A stretch of DNA of 64,000 bases from Cyanoderma ruficeps. Its lineage: Eukaryota > Chordata > Aves > Passeriformes > Timaliidae. The translations under genes and the position numbers were made by a program. Location: contig VZDJ01007753.1 of NCBI GenBank assembly GCA_008694505.1, positions 17,519,003-17,583,002 on the forward strand, given 5' to 3'. Positions 1 to 12,460 of the stretch are shown in pieces; within the stretch, counting starts at the first letter, position 1; the number at the start of each line of letters is the position of its first letter. A model generated the notes under the pieces. It was not told the DNA's origin. It saw only the letters and a list, made by a program, of their open reading frames with translations, and did not search any database.

Positions 1-763
1 ATGATCTTCTCTTCCAGTGGGAGGGACCCAGTGCCCATCCCGGATCCATCCACTCAAGAGGCACGGAAAGAGAGGTTGCCAGTGAGGATTGAGGCATGCA
101 CACAGCTATAAAATGTCACTACTGAAGTTCATAATCATAAAATTCACTTCAGTCATGGACTTTCATTTTACTAAGTCTAAGATGTAGTGCTGATGAGCCT
201 TGGTTCCATCTTTAAAAGACCAGCAGACTATCACCTCATTGAAAATTATTTATATGAAGAAAGCCTTAGAATATTTTGCCACGTAGTTTGTTCCAGGGAA
301 AGGAAAAAAAAAAAAAACACCAACAAAATGAAACAAGATAGGCAGCACCCTGGTTATGGTTTAGCCAATGCAGTATTACAAAGAGACATTTAGCACCGTG
401 GGAGACTTCTCTTCTTAGTATAATAGCAATAAGAAAAACAGACCTCCTCCTTTCCCCCAGTCTTTGAAAAACAATAATACTGTCTATTTTAAAGGAGATT
501 TAAATGAACAACTGCCTTAACATTAATCCAAAACTCCATGCTACCTAGAGAACTGAACTTGATTTCATACATTCCAAATATTCTGCAAAAGCTGGGGGAA
601 ATAAATGCAACTTAACTCTTCCCACAGATGACAAGTTTTAGTTTAAATGAGGCATTTTAACAGACTGACTCTAATAATATAAACCTAAAAGATAATTTTC
701 CAACTCGTGGCAATAATCTGACAGATTAAGATAATTAGTTTAATTCTATCACACTGCACTTAC
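1..763 (-). other. SIPA1L1: SIPA1L1 intron, 5' part, downstream of the third coding exon
   Basis: This intron begins with the donor GTAAG read on the minus strand (G at 763, T at 762) and runs off the left edge of the window. The next coding exon, which should start with residues equivalent to LNYQQKVG in mammalian SIPA1L1, is not present between 1 and 763. The sequence is AT-rich, with a 13-14 base poly-A run near 303-316. The first 100 bases are more GC-rich than the rest, but I cannot assign them. No repeat family was recognised. Confidence 0.8.
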
Positions 764-952
764 CCCTTGCTCATCAAGCTTCATCAGCTGTTCTGTGACT
801 TTAGGAGTGTTGAAAGCCAGCCTTAGGCAGTGGATATTCAGCTCTGGAACCACATACTCCAGCACTTCTTTTAGGGGAAGTCCCCTGGCTGTGCAATGCT
901 TTGCAGTAGAAGGGATAGCATCTTCCAGCACGGAGCCTCTTAATGTCATGAG
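764..952 (-). CDS. SIPA1L1: SIPA1L1 coding exon (third visible), residues 544-606
   Basis: This 189-bp exon encodes 63 whole codons (phase 0 at both ends), starting [12 protein letters not shown] and ending QLMKLDEQG. It matches my knowledge of the vertebrate SIPA1L1 stretch just N-terminal to the Rap-GAP catalytic domain; that domain is not in this window. The acceptor is TTTTCTGTGCATAG followed by CTC, with AG at 954-953. The donor is GGG|GTAAG at 763. The previous exon ends with GAG, so the junction reads SE|LMT as in the mammalian protein. The open frame runs a few codons past the donor into the intron, which is not coding. I see no frameshift or stop, so the exon appears intact. Confidence 0.93.
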
Positions 953-1544
953 CTATGCACAGAAAAGAAAAACAGGACATATACTGAATTATGCACTGAG
1001 ATTGGCTAGCAATAGCAGTGGAACTAAACATTCTATTTTTCCAATTCTCAGTAGAGATTAAGGAATTTCTGTTAGCATGACACCAACACTGATACACAAA
1101 ATGTCACTCACTGATAACAGTAACCAGAGTATTTCAAATTATTCATCAGATTTAAGTTTACAGGAAACTACGACCTGGAAAAATTGGCACTAATATAGTA
1201 TTTCTATACTATAGAGCATTCAAAAGTAAAAAGTATATCTCTCAGGTCTACTCACTGTCACATATAAAAGTAAAGAAAGCAATTTCCTTCCTCTTTGCTT
1301 TGCTAGATAATATAGCTCCTGTAAGTTTCTCAAGATTTAACCAAAACAACCTTCGGCATTTCCTCTGTACTGGCTGTTATGGAATAACTGATACATATAC
1401 TGTGCCAAATAATTGTGTCAGGAGGTTCCTGGATTATACAGAAATCTCTTATCAATGCTGAAAAGCACATAATCCCCAAACATTCCAACTTGGTGTTGCC
1501 TGCTCATTTCTAGTTTCTTTTACTATCTTCCCTGATCTGCTTAC
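953..1544 (-). other. SIPA1L1: SIPA1L1 intron, 592 bp
   Basis: This is a short intron between two coding exons, with donor GAG|GTAAGC at 1544-1543 and acceptor CATAG at 954-953. It separates phase 0 exons. I see no repeat family, conserved motif or additional open exon inside it. Confidence 0.9.
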
Positions 1545-1675
1545 CTCACTGGTTCTGAATATGATCCGGTAGTTGTACTGAGGTCCATTTTCTTTGATTT
1601 CCTCTGGCTTCTCTCTTCTTATACTCACAGCTACTGGACCCAGATTCTCATCTGCCCCAAAATAGTTCCAGTGTT
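1545..1675 (-). CDS. SIPA1L1: SIPA1L1 coding exon (second visible), residues 500-543
   Basis: This 131-bp exon starts in phase 1. The last base of the preceding exon (G) plus the first two bases here (AA) give Glu500. The peptide begins [18 protein letters not shown] and ends YRIIFRTSE, matching the corresponding region of vertebrate SIPA1L1. The acceptor is CATATACAAG followed by AACACTGG; the donor is GTGAG|GTAAGC. The acceptor's pyrimidine tract is weak (the upstream stretch is CTCATATACAAG preceded by a T-rich, interrupted run), but the frame match on both sides fixes the boundaries. The segment links the serine-rich N-terminal region to the sequence leading into the Rap-GAP domain. Confidence 0.94.
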
Positions 1676-4600
1676 CTTGTATATGAGAAGAAAAAAAAAG
1701 AGAAATCTGTCTTACTTCTTATACTTCGACTATATTTTCATGCTTGATTGTTACACTGGAAATAAACTGCTGGGTCCATGGAGTCAATAAGAGCATGCCT
1801 TCAAGTGGTACAGGATGTCATTCTTGTGCTTCACTTCTCTCATGAGCTTCTCTTATACAAAAAGGCTGAAATTCAACATGTCATCTTTGCTTAAATAGGC
1901 CCAAAAGAGGATACACCTCTTACATCAGCTTTTATATTGCCATCTGTTTCATTCACATTGAACTAAGTAAGTAGAACCAATTTCCCCCCTTAAAAATAAA
2001 AAGAAGGAAGCCAAACGCACCAAAGTGGGAAACTCAACAACCTCTATTAAAATAGAAATGTCAAACAACTGTACTTAGCAAAGGATGTAAATTCTTTATT
2101 TTTGTTTGACTGTATTTTGCTTTTTCCATACATGTTACTCAGTTCTAAAATGGGAAAAACCGATGAAGCTGAAAAAGAAGTTAAAGGCTTGTTCACAGTA
2201 AAAATATCAAATCATAGTTCCACAGAAAAACAAAGCACAAGAATAAAATGACCAGCATAAATATCGAACAGTGAAGTGTTCAACAACCTTTAAAGTGCTA
2301 AGAGTTCAGTTGAAAACCAGTCTAGTGGTAAAGGCAGCAGAGAGGAGAACACAAGATTGGTGAAATCACTCACTAGCTGAACAGCAGATTCTTTGAAGGA
2401 CATTTTTATATTCATCTAACTATAGATATGTAAAGCAAAGCTACACTTGAATAAAGTTAGAAAAGCACATTTGAAAAATCAAAGTTCAACAATTTTAGAG
2501 ATTGGTGTTGAAGGTTCTTCTATGGAACCTTTTGAGCATTACAAACTGTCTTGACTGATAGAGCTATATCACCATTAATGCAGCAACATATAAACAAAGC
2601 TGCACATATCTTAAGTGACTGCTGAATTTAAACATACATTCCCTAAAAGAAAACTTAAGAGAAAAGTCAAAAATAGGAGTTAAGCATTGTACAAGAAAAA
2701 TAAGTCCCATGTCATCATTTTCCATAAGCTACATATATGAATAAATTTATACCTGCACAAAAATAGAAAGTTAGAACCACCTGAAAATTCAGCAATTCAA
2801 AGAAATGTGAAATTCAGTGGAATAAAAAAGAGATGCAGCTGCCCTGACAAGAAATGTAACCATATTGCCTTTACTACATATAGATTACTTGTTATTCTTA
2901 AAACAACCAGAATTTTAAATAAGAACTTAAGCAGCAGTCTGAGCTATTCTACTATATAGATAAAATGTAAAGTATTTTAACACCATCATCAAGAACTGCA
3001 TCCTCAAAGATAATAAAAATAGATACTGAAATACACTCCATCTGAAGTGAATGGCATTCATTTTTCCAATTAATAATACTGTTAAAGATTTGGGAGCCTC
3101 ATTTTCTACTGTAATTTTTTTAAAACTTATACTTACTGGTTCTGGCAAAATCTCCCTCCAACATACTAAGCGCTTTCACACAGCTGTCCAGTACTTTAAA
3201 CCCTTGGAGGCTTTACTTAAGTCCCCAGTGTCTGGTATTTTATTATCCGTCACTCATTGTATTCTGTTTAAGACTTCAGAGCATCCAAGACCAAAAAGAA
3301 ACGTGCTTGTAGCACTGGAAGACTTGCTTTCTACCAAATTCCTCTGCAAATCATGAAAAGCCAATACTCTAAACAAAGGTAATTAAAATTCAAAATTCTT
3401 CTATCTTGCAGAATATTGCATAAATATTGTCATTAAACTTTGGGTGGCTGAATAGTGAGTGGGGAAATTACTAATAAATTAGATTATTTATATAACCCTA
3501 ATTATGTTTTCATACTAGTCCACAGATATGAGCCCTGTAAATGCTAGACATAGTATTTTGTTCAAAATTTCAAACTATCTTATTACTTTCTTCCTCCTGC
3601 ATGAAGTAGCTTGGTTTATTTTCAGGATGTTTATAGCTTGCCTAACAGTTTATGGCAGACAAGGTCAGTGCAAAAGCAACACAGTCTTGGAGAAAGATTA
3701 ATTTTTGAATCAGCATATTATGGCAGCTTCCAAATCCTGAAATAACTTGGCCATCTCCACACTAAACTGCTTAGTGACTTAAAAACAGTGATGTGGCTTT
3801 GCTTTTATAATAGAAAAACTTAAAAGAAAAAAAGATATGGTGGTCATGCATAGTAGAAGGATCCAAACAATTCATTAGTTTTCTGTATTGACAGCCACAC
3901 AAAACTGGTGTAAAACTGATGGTAAAACTTGTGTACCCTGCAACCACTCTAGCCTGCAATTCAGATAGAGAATTTTCTCAGGAGAAATCATTCTACAGCT
4001 TGAAAACACATTTAAGAATGGTGGCAAGAGGTGTGTTTCAAACTGCATACACATACACAAAATACATATACAATTCTGCATCATTTGATCAAGCTTTTTA
4101 ATTAGCTCCTATTGCTTTGGAAAAATGCATGAAGTAGTATAGAACTTTAAACTTCTTTGCTAAGAGGAAATGTCTTTTATTCTCTTTTCATTCGGTCTGC
4201 ACTGGGCAGCATCTTTCTTGCTCTCCTTTGCACATCCTTCACCCTCTACTCATATTTACTACTGGGTTGTTCATTCTTTCTCCTCCCCTAAACCCCATCT
4301 CTGTATTCATTTTGCAAGCTACAGGATATATCCCTGTACCTGACTACTTTTCCTTCTGGTGCACTTTTTTGTACCTCCACCTGATTTTCCCTAAATTCTG
4401 AATCTTCTTACATCCAACAATTTTCTCTTTCCAGTGCAGGAAAAGAAGTAGCAGGATTAAAGTGCAAAAAGCTTAATATCCAATGTAAAGGGAGCTAATT
4501 AGTTGTTTTATTGGGAAAACGAGGGCTATGTCACAATTATAATTCAAGAACTTGATGTCAAACATGAATACCTTAGAAGACAGCTTATTTCTCCACACCA

Positions 4601-7600
4601 CACAGAAACTGTGGAATTGGAAACAACATTTCTCAAGCTTGACATTTAATCTAAACAACTGTTGAAAACTCATTTAACTAACAGACGATTAGGACAACTA
4701 GCAGCAGCCATAAATTAATTTATAAACCTATAAACCCATACTGAAAAAAAATAATGACTTGATTAGCTGGTCATTAAAACAAATTATACATACTTTTTAA
4801 AATAATTAAATATCTATCATGTAACTCAAAAGATACTTCATGTGAAAGAACCAAAGCTAAAATATTTATTTTCCTCACAGATATTTATGAGTTTCCTCTG
4901 CAAAGGAAATCCAAGTAAATGCAGTTGATTTTAACTGAGAAAAGTTCTTCTGTGCTTGCATCGTATTTCTCTTTAGATATATATCTATGCCCAACTGATA
5001 TTCTGTGTAATTGGACTAGAAATAAAACCCCCAAACATTTCTCTTCTGAATGAAACTCACATTGAGCATTTTCCTCTAGCTCAGCATTTACAGTACTGGA
5101 ATACCCTGTCCAGTAGTTCTCTGGAGACAAAAGGGCAGGCAGCATTTTGGGAGCTCTGCAAGTCTAGCCACATACCTGAAAGGCACCAACTCTTGGATAG
5201 AATATGCAGCAATTTAAAGCATTAGGGCAAAGGGTATTTTTACTGGCTGCCAACAGTCAAAGGAAAGCCGACCAACAGCTCATTTGTTACAAAACAAGTT
5301 CAGGAAACTATTTACTTCTCAGTCAAGTCTTTCATTCTAAGCCAGTAACTAAAATTTGTCCTAAATGGCAACATTAGCAACTACTGCATGAGGAGGATGG
5401 AAGCGAAACAGATGCTCTTGGTTCTTTCCATGAGAACTGCAATTCCCAGACGGAGTTATGGGGACAGAGAAAACACCCTGCTCCTCTGGAGTGATATGCT
5501 CTCTTTTCTAAACGGCACTCAGACAAGCTGATGGAAACAAAGTTTTCTCTGTGATTTTAATATTGATTATAAACAAGTCTTTAATAAAGTACCTGCAACT
5601 TTAACAAATTGGTTCTTGCACTGGCTTCATCCTCTCCCTCTTTTTTCATGCACAAGTTTAACTTATAAATGTCTAGATTTCAAACTTAGTTAAGTCCTTT
5701 TATCAAACGCACCTTTTAAAACACACCATTATTTAACCACCTCGTAAATACATCTTGTGCATCATAAGAGTAGCATTCATTTCCTATAAAAATAAATATT
5801 TCCATGTGAGCTAGTTGTGCATGAGCTTCTGTTAGTGAACCGAGGGAAGAGACTGCAATTCATATGATCCTGCAAGGTTCATTTCTCTCCACGAAGTACA
5901 AAGGGAGCCTGGACAATTAGTTCAGATATGAAGTGGAGAAACTGAATTCAGCCTTGGGAAGTACCATTATAAAGCTCCATTCCCAGTATCTTTTTCTCAT
6001 TATCATTTTTCTTACCTCCACTAAATTGTCTCCATCAGTATTTTCACATTTAGAAGTCTGGACACCAGGCCAGAATATTATTTATCAATTCCACTACTCT
6101 ACAGAGGGACCAATTTCCTTTACATACAAAAACTGTATGTATGTTTGCATTCATACGTACATTTGCATTCATTAAACTTATACAAGACTCATCCATAAAT
6201 GTCACATGCAAATATTTTACACAAACTAGACTAAAATATTTGAATTCATCTGGACCACAATAGTAATACTAACATGGAAGCACACTTATCCTTCCTCCAT
6301 ACACTGCTAAAACTTGAGATGGATTTGTAATCTAAGTAACAGTATCTGTAAAAAATGACCTATTGATTTAATATAATTAAAGACTTCAGACAAGTCACCA
6401 TCAGCATTTCACCAAACTACCCTGAAGAAATTAAAAGGGCCTATATGAATTCAATGGTTTTCATCCTTTTTTTTAAGACACAAGATTATGTTTTCTTTCT
6501 TTTATGCGACAAGACCTGTTTTTCATTAAATCATGCTGACTGGCATCACTGATGATTTTTAAGTGGCAGTTCTTTATTGATATAGTCCCAAATTACCTTC
6601 TTTGTTATTTCCAGTTGGAATGAAAACCAACTCAGGCTTACAATTCTCTGGAACATTGTTTTTTATTCTTTGCAGGCTCTAGGATTACTGGGTGTTCCCC
6701 AAGTCTGTGGAATTTTCCTGATTTGAGGTTTTTAAAAGGCATTGTTGTCAAATCAGAATTCTCTAAGAATACTTCTTAGACTATAAAATTATCCAAAGCC
6801 TACTGACTTGATGAGCTGATCCTACTGAAACTGTCTTCTGGCACTGTCTCTTCCATTTGTAACATCATAAAAATCCAACCTCCTCATCCAGCAAAAATAT
6901 TTCTGCATCATTACTTGCTTCACTAAAAAATTCAGCTACAACTGACTTCCTAGATTTTTTTTTTCCCCCCATTATGCTGCTTCAAGTTTTATCACCATCC
7001 CACCTCATCAGCTTTAGTCTAAAGTTCCTTCAGGGAATGACGATACTCTGGGTGGCCAACAAAATGTGTTTTGTACTTGTAGAAAATTGGAATTTGGGAT
7101 ATCTAATGAGGCTTCTGAAGCACAGCTTTTCAGATAAAAATCTCTCATAGAAACAACACCCCTGGTTTGCACTCTGCTGAAATGAACACAATGAACACAA
7201 GAAAAGCGGATTTAAAACCTAGTTTTATTGCCTTAAAGAAAAAAAAAAAAAAATCACAGCTTCTTCTCCCCATCCAATCCCACTCCATAACATACATTTT
7301 TAGATCTGGCTGCCCCCCACCTTATGTCAATTGACTACATTATGTAGATATTAATAATTCTTCATAATCTATGACTAGATTATGTAGACTTTGTCAATTC
7401 TTCTTAATTAAATCTACAAAAAAAAATGGAAACATAATGGTGACTGGAACTGTAGTAGTGTGAGGGTGTGGTTTCCCTTAAGGAGAAGGCAAACCAATAA
7501 ACTGTTTTTGCCTAAGGGTAAAATTTCAGTCACACTTCCTTCCTCTTCTGTTCTCTTTCATCCCTTACCTGGCCATATGGTTTTGGCACTTCTCTGACTG

Positions 7601-9229
7601 CAAGTAAAGATAATATCCCTCACCAGAACTGGACAGAAACAACCAAGCAGTAAACCCCAAATTTATCATGATGGCAAGAATTCTGCTTGCTTGTTCAGTA
7701 AACTCAACAGGCTTATCAAGTTCTCTGAAAACAGAGAACCTGTACAAGAAAGAGGGAGGAATAATGTCCTCCCCTCTTAGTGCTGAAATGCTGTAAATCA
7801 GGTCAGCTGTAACATGAAACTTTAGTTGTTGATTGCAAAACTCACTAGACTGATAAGGAATCAAATTGTTCCAGAGGGAGACACAGAGGAGGAAGATAAA
7901 GCTCACAAACCTCAGGCTCTCCTCTCCAAACATACCTTATCCTATAACACACATCTAGCTTACTTTTCCCAGGAAACCATTATTTTTCCTAACTCCTATG
8001 TCTCCAAAGTATATGGAGCAGCACTCTCATAAAACACAGGGCAAAGGCTACCTCTCAGCCCTAGAATGGATGCACAAAGAGGAGACTATGGAAAGAGTAA
8101 CAAGAGCCACCTAAACCATGGACAATGCAGGGAGGAAGAGGTGAGAGATGGACATATTTTGAAGGGAAGAGGAAAATGGGAAATGAGATTATTAGATAAC
8201 ATGCAGTTAAGAAATTTTTTTCTTTGAAGACCATCAATTTAATTCTAACCAGGCATCCGTGTTGTTTTTATATGTGAGAAACAAGCTCTTTTGACCTGCA
8301 TTCACTAAAGAGCAGAAACCCAATCCTGATCATTGGAAGGCAAGAACAAGCACTCTCCAGTCAGTCATCAGACCAGCTCTATCCATCAGAAATACAACAC
8401 AATCCTGCAGACAGAACTCTTTGAAAGGACTTCGGTCTGCACTCCTTTTTTGTCATTTTCAGAATCATGAAGAACAGAGACCTGCATCTCCTGGTGCCAG
8501 TATCATTTTGACAGGAGGGACAGAGAGTGGGAGTATTTGGGTAATGTTTGGGCTTTCCTCTTTTTTTTGACCTCTCCAGGTCAAAAGGCTTTGATCTGTT
8601 GCCTTGGGCTTTTTTCTCCCTCCCATATACATTCAATGGAAATTAGAATCCTTGGTTTCAGAGCAGAACCATGTGATAAGAGAACTGCACTCTGGTTTTT
8701 CAGATACACTGTTGGCATTGAAACAGCCATTTGTGTGTGTATATGAAATTATACCTATACATATCTTTATTTCTGTATTATTTACTTTGAAAATTTTTGA
8801 AATGGATTATTAAATTAATTAGTATGCCCAAAGATTATTGTAAATGCTAACTGTCCAAGATGCATGTTCCATTACATCCTCAGTACATCAGCTCCTGGCA
8901 CAGTGGGAAGAAAGTTCTCATATTTTAGGATTTTCTTGTTTCAATCCTTCAAGTGTCAACCCCTGCCCACTCCCTTGGGTACCCAAAGCTGCATTTCAAG
9001 ACATTCATATTCTGTAATCATTGCTACCACATCTATCAGCAATAAAATCCTCAACATTCCTATCCTCCAACACTCTGAAAGTCTGTTAGATATAGCACAT
9101 ACCATCAGTAAAATACACTATATTAAAGAAATTCCTAATTCTTGCAAATACTATTAAATATCAAGTGAATTTTTCATGTTTGGAAAACAAATCATTCTTA
9201 AAACTCAAGGAGAAATATAATTTACCTAC
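1676..9229 (-). other. SIPA1L1: SIPA1L1 intron, about 7.55 kb
   Basis: This intron lies between the first two coding exons, with donor AAAG|GTAGGT at 9229 and acceptor ATACAAG at 1677-1676. It is AT-rich. It contains a 15-base A run at 7239-7253, an imperfect tandem duplication at 7332-7415 and a pyrimidine-rich patch around 4200-4440. I recognised no CR1 or LTR copy in it. An exon-like segment at 7569-7849 is described among the findings; spliced in, it would introduce a stop at once. Confidence 0.88.
7332..7415. repeat. imperfect tandem duplication, two units of about 40 bp
   Basis: Unit one (7332-7371) and unit two (7372-7415) both begin TGACTA, continue with ATTATGTAGA, share a central AATTCTTC and end in AATCTA. 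They differ by scattered substitutions and about four inserted bases, so the duplication is old. It is intronic and AT-rich, and nothing suggests a function. Confidence 0.7.
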
Positions 9230-10727
9230 CTTTCTGGTAGAAGAATTTTCGATAATAATATGCACCAAGGTCTACATGTTCAACGATGTATCTTTTCACT
9301 CTGTCTAGATGTAAAATCAGATTCTCCTTGGGAACTTCCAGAACTGCAACTCCAGCATTTGTGCAATGAGAACTTAGAGTCGACTCAAATGAGGCACTTT
9401 CACACCCACTGAAGGAACCTGAATTAGATTTGGAAAGGCTGATCTTCCTTTCCCCTTCCCCACCAATCTCGTTACGAAAATAAGGACAACTCATCACTAG
9501 TTCATTGCTTTTATCGTCCCCCTGGTCCATATTGAGACTTCCTTTTGAATTCAGGTCTTCAGTGCTGCCCATTGGAGAATTGAAACTTGCAGAATGGGAC
9601 AAGGGTCCAGAGACAAGTGATGCTACAGCAGCAGCAGATGCACCTGTTGTTGTGTTCCTTCTTTTAATGACATTATGCCTGTTGATCGCTGCTTCATTTA
9701 AATCAAATAAAATACTCTGTACATCATAATGAGCAAAACACTTTGGACAAGTCCAAGGCTTAATGCTATCTTCTGACCTGTTATCTTCAAGATCTGAAGA
9801 CTTCCCAAGTTCCCCCTCACCTTTGGCATTGCGCAGCTTACGAAAAATAGATGAATCTCCCGTCTCTGATTTTGAGCGTCTCTTGAGTGGCTTCTCCCTT
9901 TCCTTAAAGAGTCTCAGGTTTTCCCTTTGAGTAATAGGTCCATCTATCACATCTAGAGAGAATCCTGAACCTTTGCTTCCACTGGCAATCAGAAGCTCGC
10001 CAAGTTTAGTTGAGCCTGGGCTTCTCTGATCAGACTTTTCATCTTTATAGCCCTTGAGTAAGTCAAAAAAGCTTTCCCCTGAAGTTCCCTGCTTGTCTAT
10101 GGAAGATGTGCTGCCATACTCTCTGTGCAGAGATGGTCCAGATTTAAACGTGGGTGAAATACATTCATCAAAACTATCCACATCAAGCTCACTTATGGTG
10201 ATGTCACTGTTGCTGCGCTGTCGTATTCGGCGAAGAGCTTTCCTTGGGGAACTGGGATAGCCATCGGGAGTAAGAAACCTGGAGTCTAGATTCTCAGATT
10301 GTCTCGTCTTGTTTTTAAGTGTGCTCTGGATGCTCTTTAACATGACAGAATCACCAGCATTCAGGTTAACAGAGCTTCCCTGACTCCCAGGACTGCTTTT
10401 AGAAGACATGCTGTCAAGGCAACTTGATGTTTCAATATCTTGACTAGATCTGCTTGTCTCCTTGATGTTCTCCTTCCTTGGGGGCCAATCAGCAATCCTT
10501 GCCCTGACCCCCATTTTAGGGACTCCAGGGGTAGAGGTAACGTGATGGGAACTCTCATTGCGAGGAGGCCCAACTGGTGCCATGACTGCAGATCCTAAGC
10601 TGCCATTCTGGGACCTAAAGCGCCTCATGTAGAAATCATCCGAGTGGACTTTTGAGGTGCCATCTGTTCCGACTGATACCCCAGTGGCAACAGCCCTTTC
10701 CGTCTGGGACCGCTTCAAGCTGGTCAT
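9230..10727 (-). CDS. SIPA1L1: SIPA1L1 first coding exon, residues 1-499
   Basis: This exon encodes the N-terminus of SIPA1L1 (signal-induced proliferation-associated 1-like 1, SPAR), a Rap-GTPase-activating scaffold that acts at dendritic spines and binds actin and PSD-95. The start [11 protein letters not shown] and internal blocks such as [14 protein letters not shown] (about residue 34), [18 protein letters not shown] (about residue 168), [17 protein letters not shown] and [19 protein letters not shown] match vertebrate SIPA1L1. The region is serine-rich and largely disordered, with many basic-Ser phosphosite-like motifs, a CPKC pair near residue 330 and an alanine run in [13 protein letters not shown]. 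The start is the first ATG after an in-frame TGA at 10736-10734, with A at -3. The donor AAAG|GTAGGT leaves one base of codon 500. It is one third of a protein of about 1,800 residues and is intact. Confidence 0.97.
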
Positions 10728-11055
10728 GGTCTTTCAGTATGCTCAACCTTAGTAAGTTCCAAGAAAAAACACAGTCATTTCTGCTTTCTAAATGCCCAAT
10801 TCTCTTCTGGAGAATAGTCTCCAAAATATACAATGGTTGCATGAGATCTTAATCATGGACATTTAAGGACACAGTTAAATGCAGGACGTCTAAAAAATTC
10901 AGATATTCAGTAGGTTTTGATAAGCAATAATTTCCTTTATAATAACTTCTGCATTTTAAGAAGTAGCCATGCTCCAACATATTCAAATAGTTTTAACATC
11001 ACTCATGTTCCAAAATGTTGGAGTTGTAATTGAATCGCTTATGCTTCTTTTAAGC
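10728..11055 (-). other. SIPA1L1: SIPA1L1 5' UTR in the first coding exon
   Basis: These 328 bp lie between the splice acceptor and the start codon. An in-frame TGA at 10736-10734, three codons before the ATG, shows that this exon cannot extend the protein upstream in frame. The leader has several upstream ATGs. One at 10862 opens a 24-codon ORF closed before the main start. One at 10842 opens a 68-codon ORF, in another frame, that runs past the main ATG to 10636. The 10842 ATG has C at -3 and C at +4, a weak context. This arrangement suggests translation by leaky scanning, which is an inference. Confidence 0.85.
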
Positions 11056-11084
11056 CTAGAGCAGAAAAAAAAGAGAGAGAAAAT
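11056..11084 (-). other. splice acceptor and polypyrimidine tract of the first coding exon
   Basis: On the minus strand this reads as a nearly uninterrupted pyrimidine tract (TTTTCTCTCTC, then TTTTTTTTCTGCTCTAG) followed by GCTTAAAAG. It is one of the strongest acceptors in the window. It shows that the exon carrying the start codon is not the first exon of the transcript. Confidence 0.85.
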
Positions 11085-12460
11085 CATTAATTCTTTAATA
11101 CAGAACTTTTTAATACAGAACTGACACTATCAAGGTAATTATTACACATAACTAATATTTTTAACAAACATTTTTTTAAATCACATTGATCATCATCTCA
11201 AAAATGCACCACTGTTGGTGGTGAGGAGTTTTCTAGATATTGTTGGGTTGCCTTTTGAAAAAATAATTCTGGGCTCTGATTTCAACAAATACATTTTTTT
11301 TTCCTTCTGAATTGATTAGTGGTACTTTTTAGATGGGTTAGTGAACACTGTTACAAAGCACAAGTAGGGAACTTCTCAGCTAAGGACACATACAACATAC
11401 ATTTCTCCTGCAAAAATTATTTAAGAGCCAGATCAGGACTCCATTTTTTATACCCACTTTAAAGAATTTACCATTTACACATCATAGATCTTTGGTTGCT
11501 ATTAGGCATTAACACTACCTATTCAACTTTCCCATTAATGTAAATATCTGATATGTTAACTAAAAAAAAAAAGAAGGTACTTAGCAAAAAGTGTTCAAAA
11601 TTGTAAGAGAGGATGGCTGTCAAGAATACTTATTTTGTCCCTTGTACAGCCTTATTTTCAGATTAGCTGCATAGTCCAGAAAGCATATATTACGTCTGAC
11701 CAGAGTTTACAACATATAAAAAGGTTAAAGCTAAATAGAAACACATACTTTGAAGTAACTTGACATGAAAAGTTTCATTTATTTCCCTGGCTAATAAAAT
11801 TTTGTCTACCACAGCTCCTGCATTATTCCAGCTTCACAAAGTCACAGAAATTAAATGCTTTCCCATACCTCATCAGTACAGAAGTGATTACAAAGTCCTT
11901 AGTACACTGCCCTTTGAGGAACTAAGAAAACATAATCCACAAATACATCCTTGCTGGTAGAAGACAAAAGCACGGGATTGTCAAGATAAAATCATGCATT
12001 GCTGTGAACATCCTTTAACACAAAGAAGTTAATAATTTTCAAAGGCTGAACCAATCACACAAAATGTGTCCTTTAAATATTTGCCAAATGTGTGCAGAGA
12101 TGCTGCTGAACCAGCACTGCAATGACAATACGGTATTGTTTAAAGTCAAGGCTTTCTGATGCTTCCAGGGAAACCAGCACTTTCTGCAGTCTCAGAACTA
12201 CAGTACTTTACACCACACTAATTAAATACCAAGCCAGGGCACCTTCTGCCTCCAAAGGCAGCATGTTTAAATTTCACTTGCCATAAAAAGCACCTCTTTA
12301 AAATAGCTACTCTTAATATAAAACTCAACACATAAGGAATACTTAAAATGCAGGCTGACTGCATCACACGTAACAAGAACAGTGCGAGTCACCCAGGGTA
12401 CTACTGTATTTGCACAGCCATTTACATAAACTCAGCTCTTCTCCTTGTAATGCTGCTACA
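11056..12460 (-). other. SIPA1L1: start-proximal part of the SIPA1L1 5' intron
   Basis: This is AT-rich intron sequence with no recognised gene or repeat family. A 14-base unit (TTTAATACAGAACT) occurs twice, one base apart, at 11094-11107 and 11109-11122, just upstream of the polypyrimidine tract in the gene's orientation. The stretch from 12060 to 12300 is less AT-rich but I could not assign it. Confidence 0.7.

Noticed and set aside
749..763. Extension of the third exon's open frame past GGG (codons for VSAV)
   Set aside because: The GTAAG donor at 763 and the phase match to vertebrate SIPA1L1 show that these bases are intron.
5990..6110. Strong donor-like site GTGGAG|GTAAGA on the gene strand at about 6013 with an acceptor-like CCCTCTGTAG upstream
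   Set aside because: The enclosed segment has early stops in all useful frames and no counterpart in SIPA1L1; kept only as a chance pair.
9222..9229. Read-through of the first coding exon into Gly-Arg-stop
   Set aside because: AAAG|GTAGGT is a donor, and joining to 1675 restores the known EHWNYF sequence.
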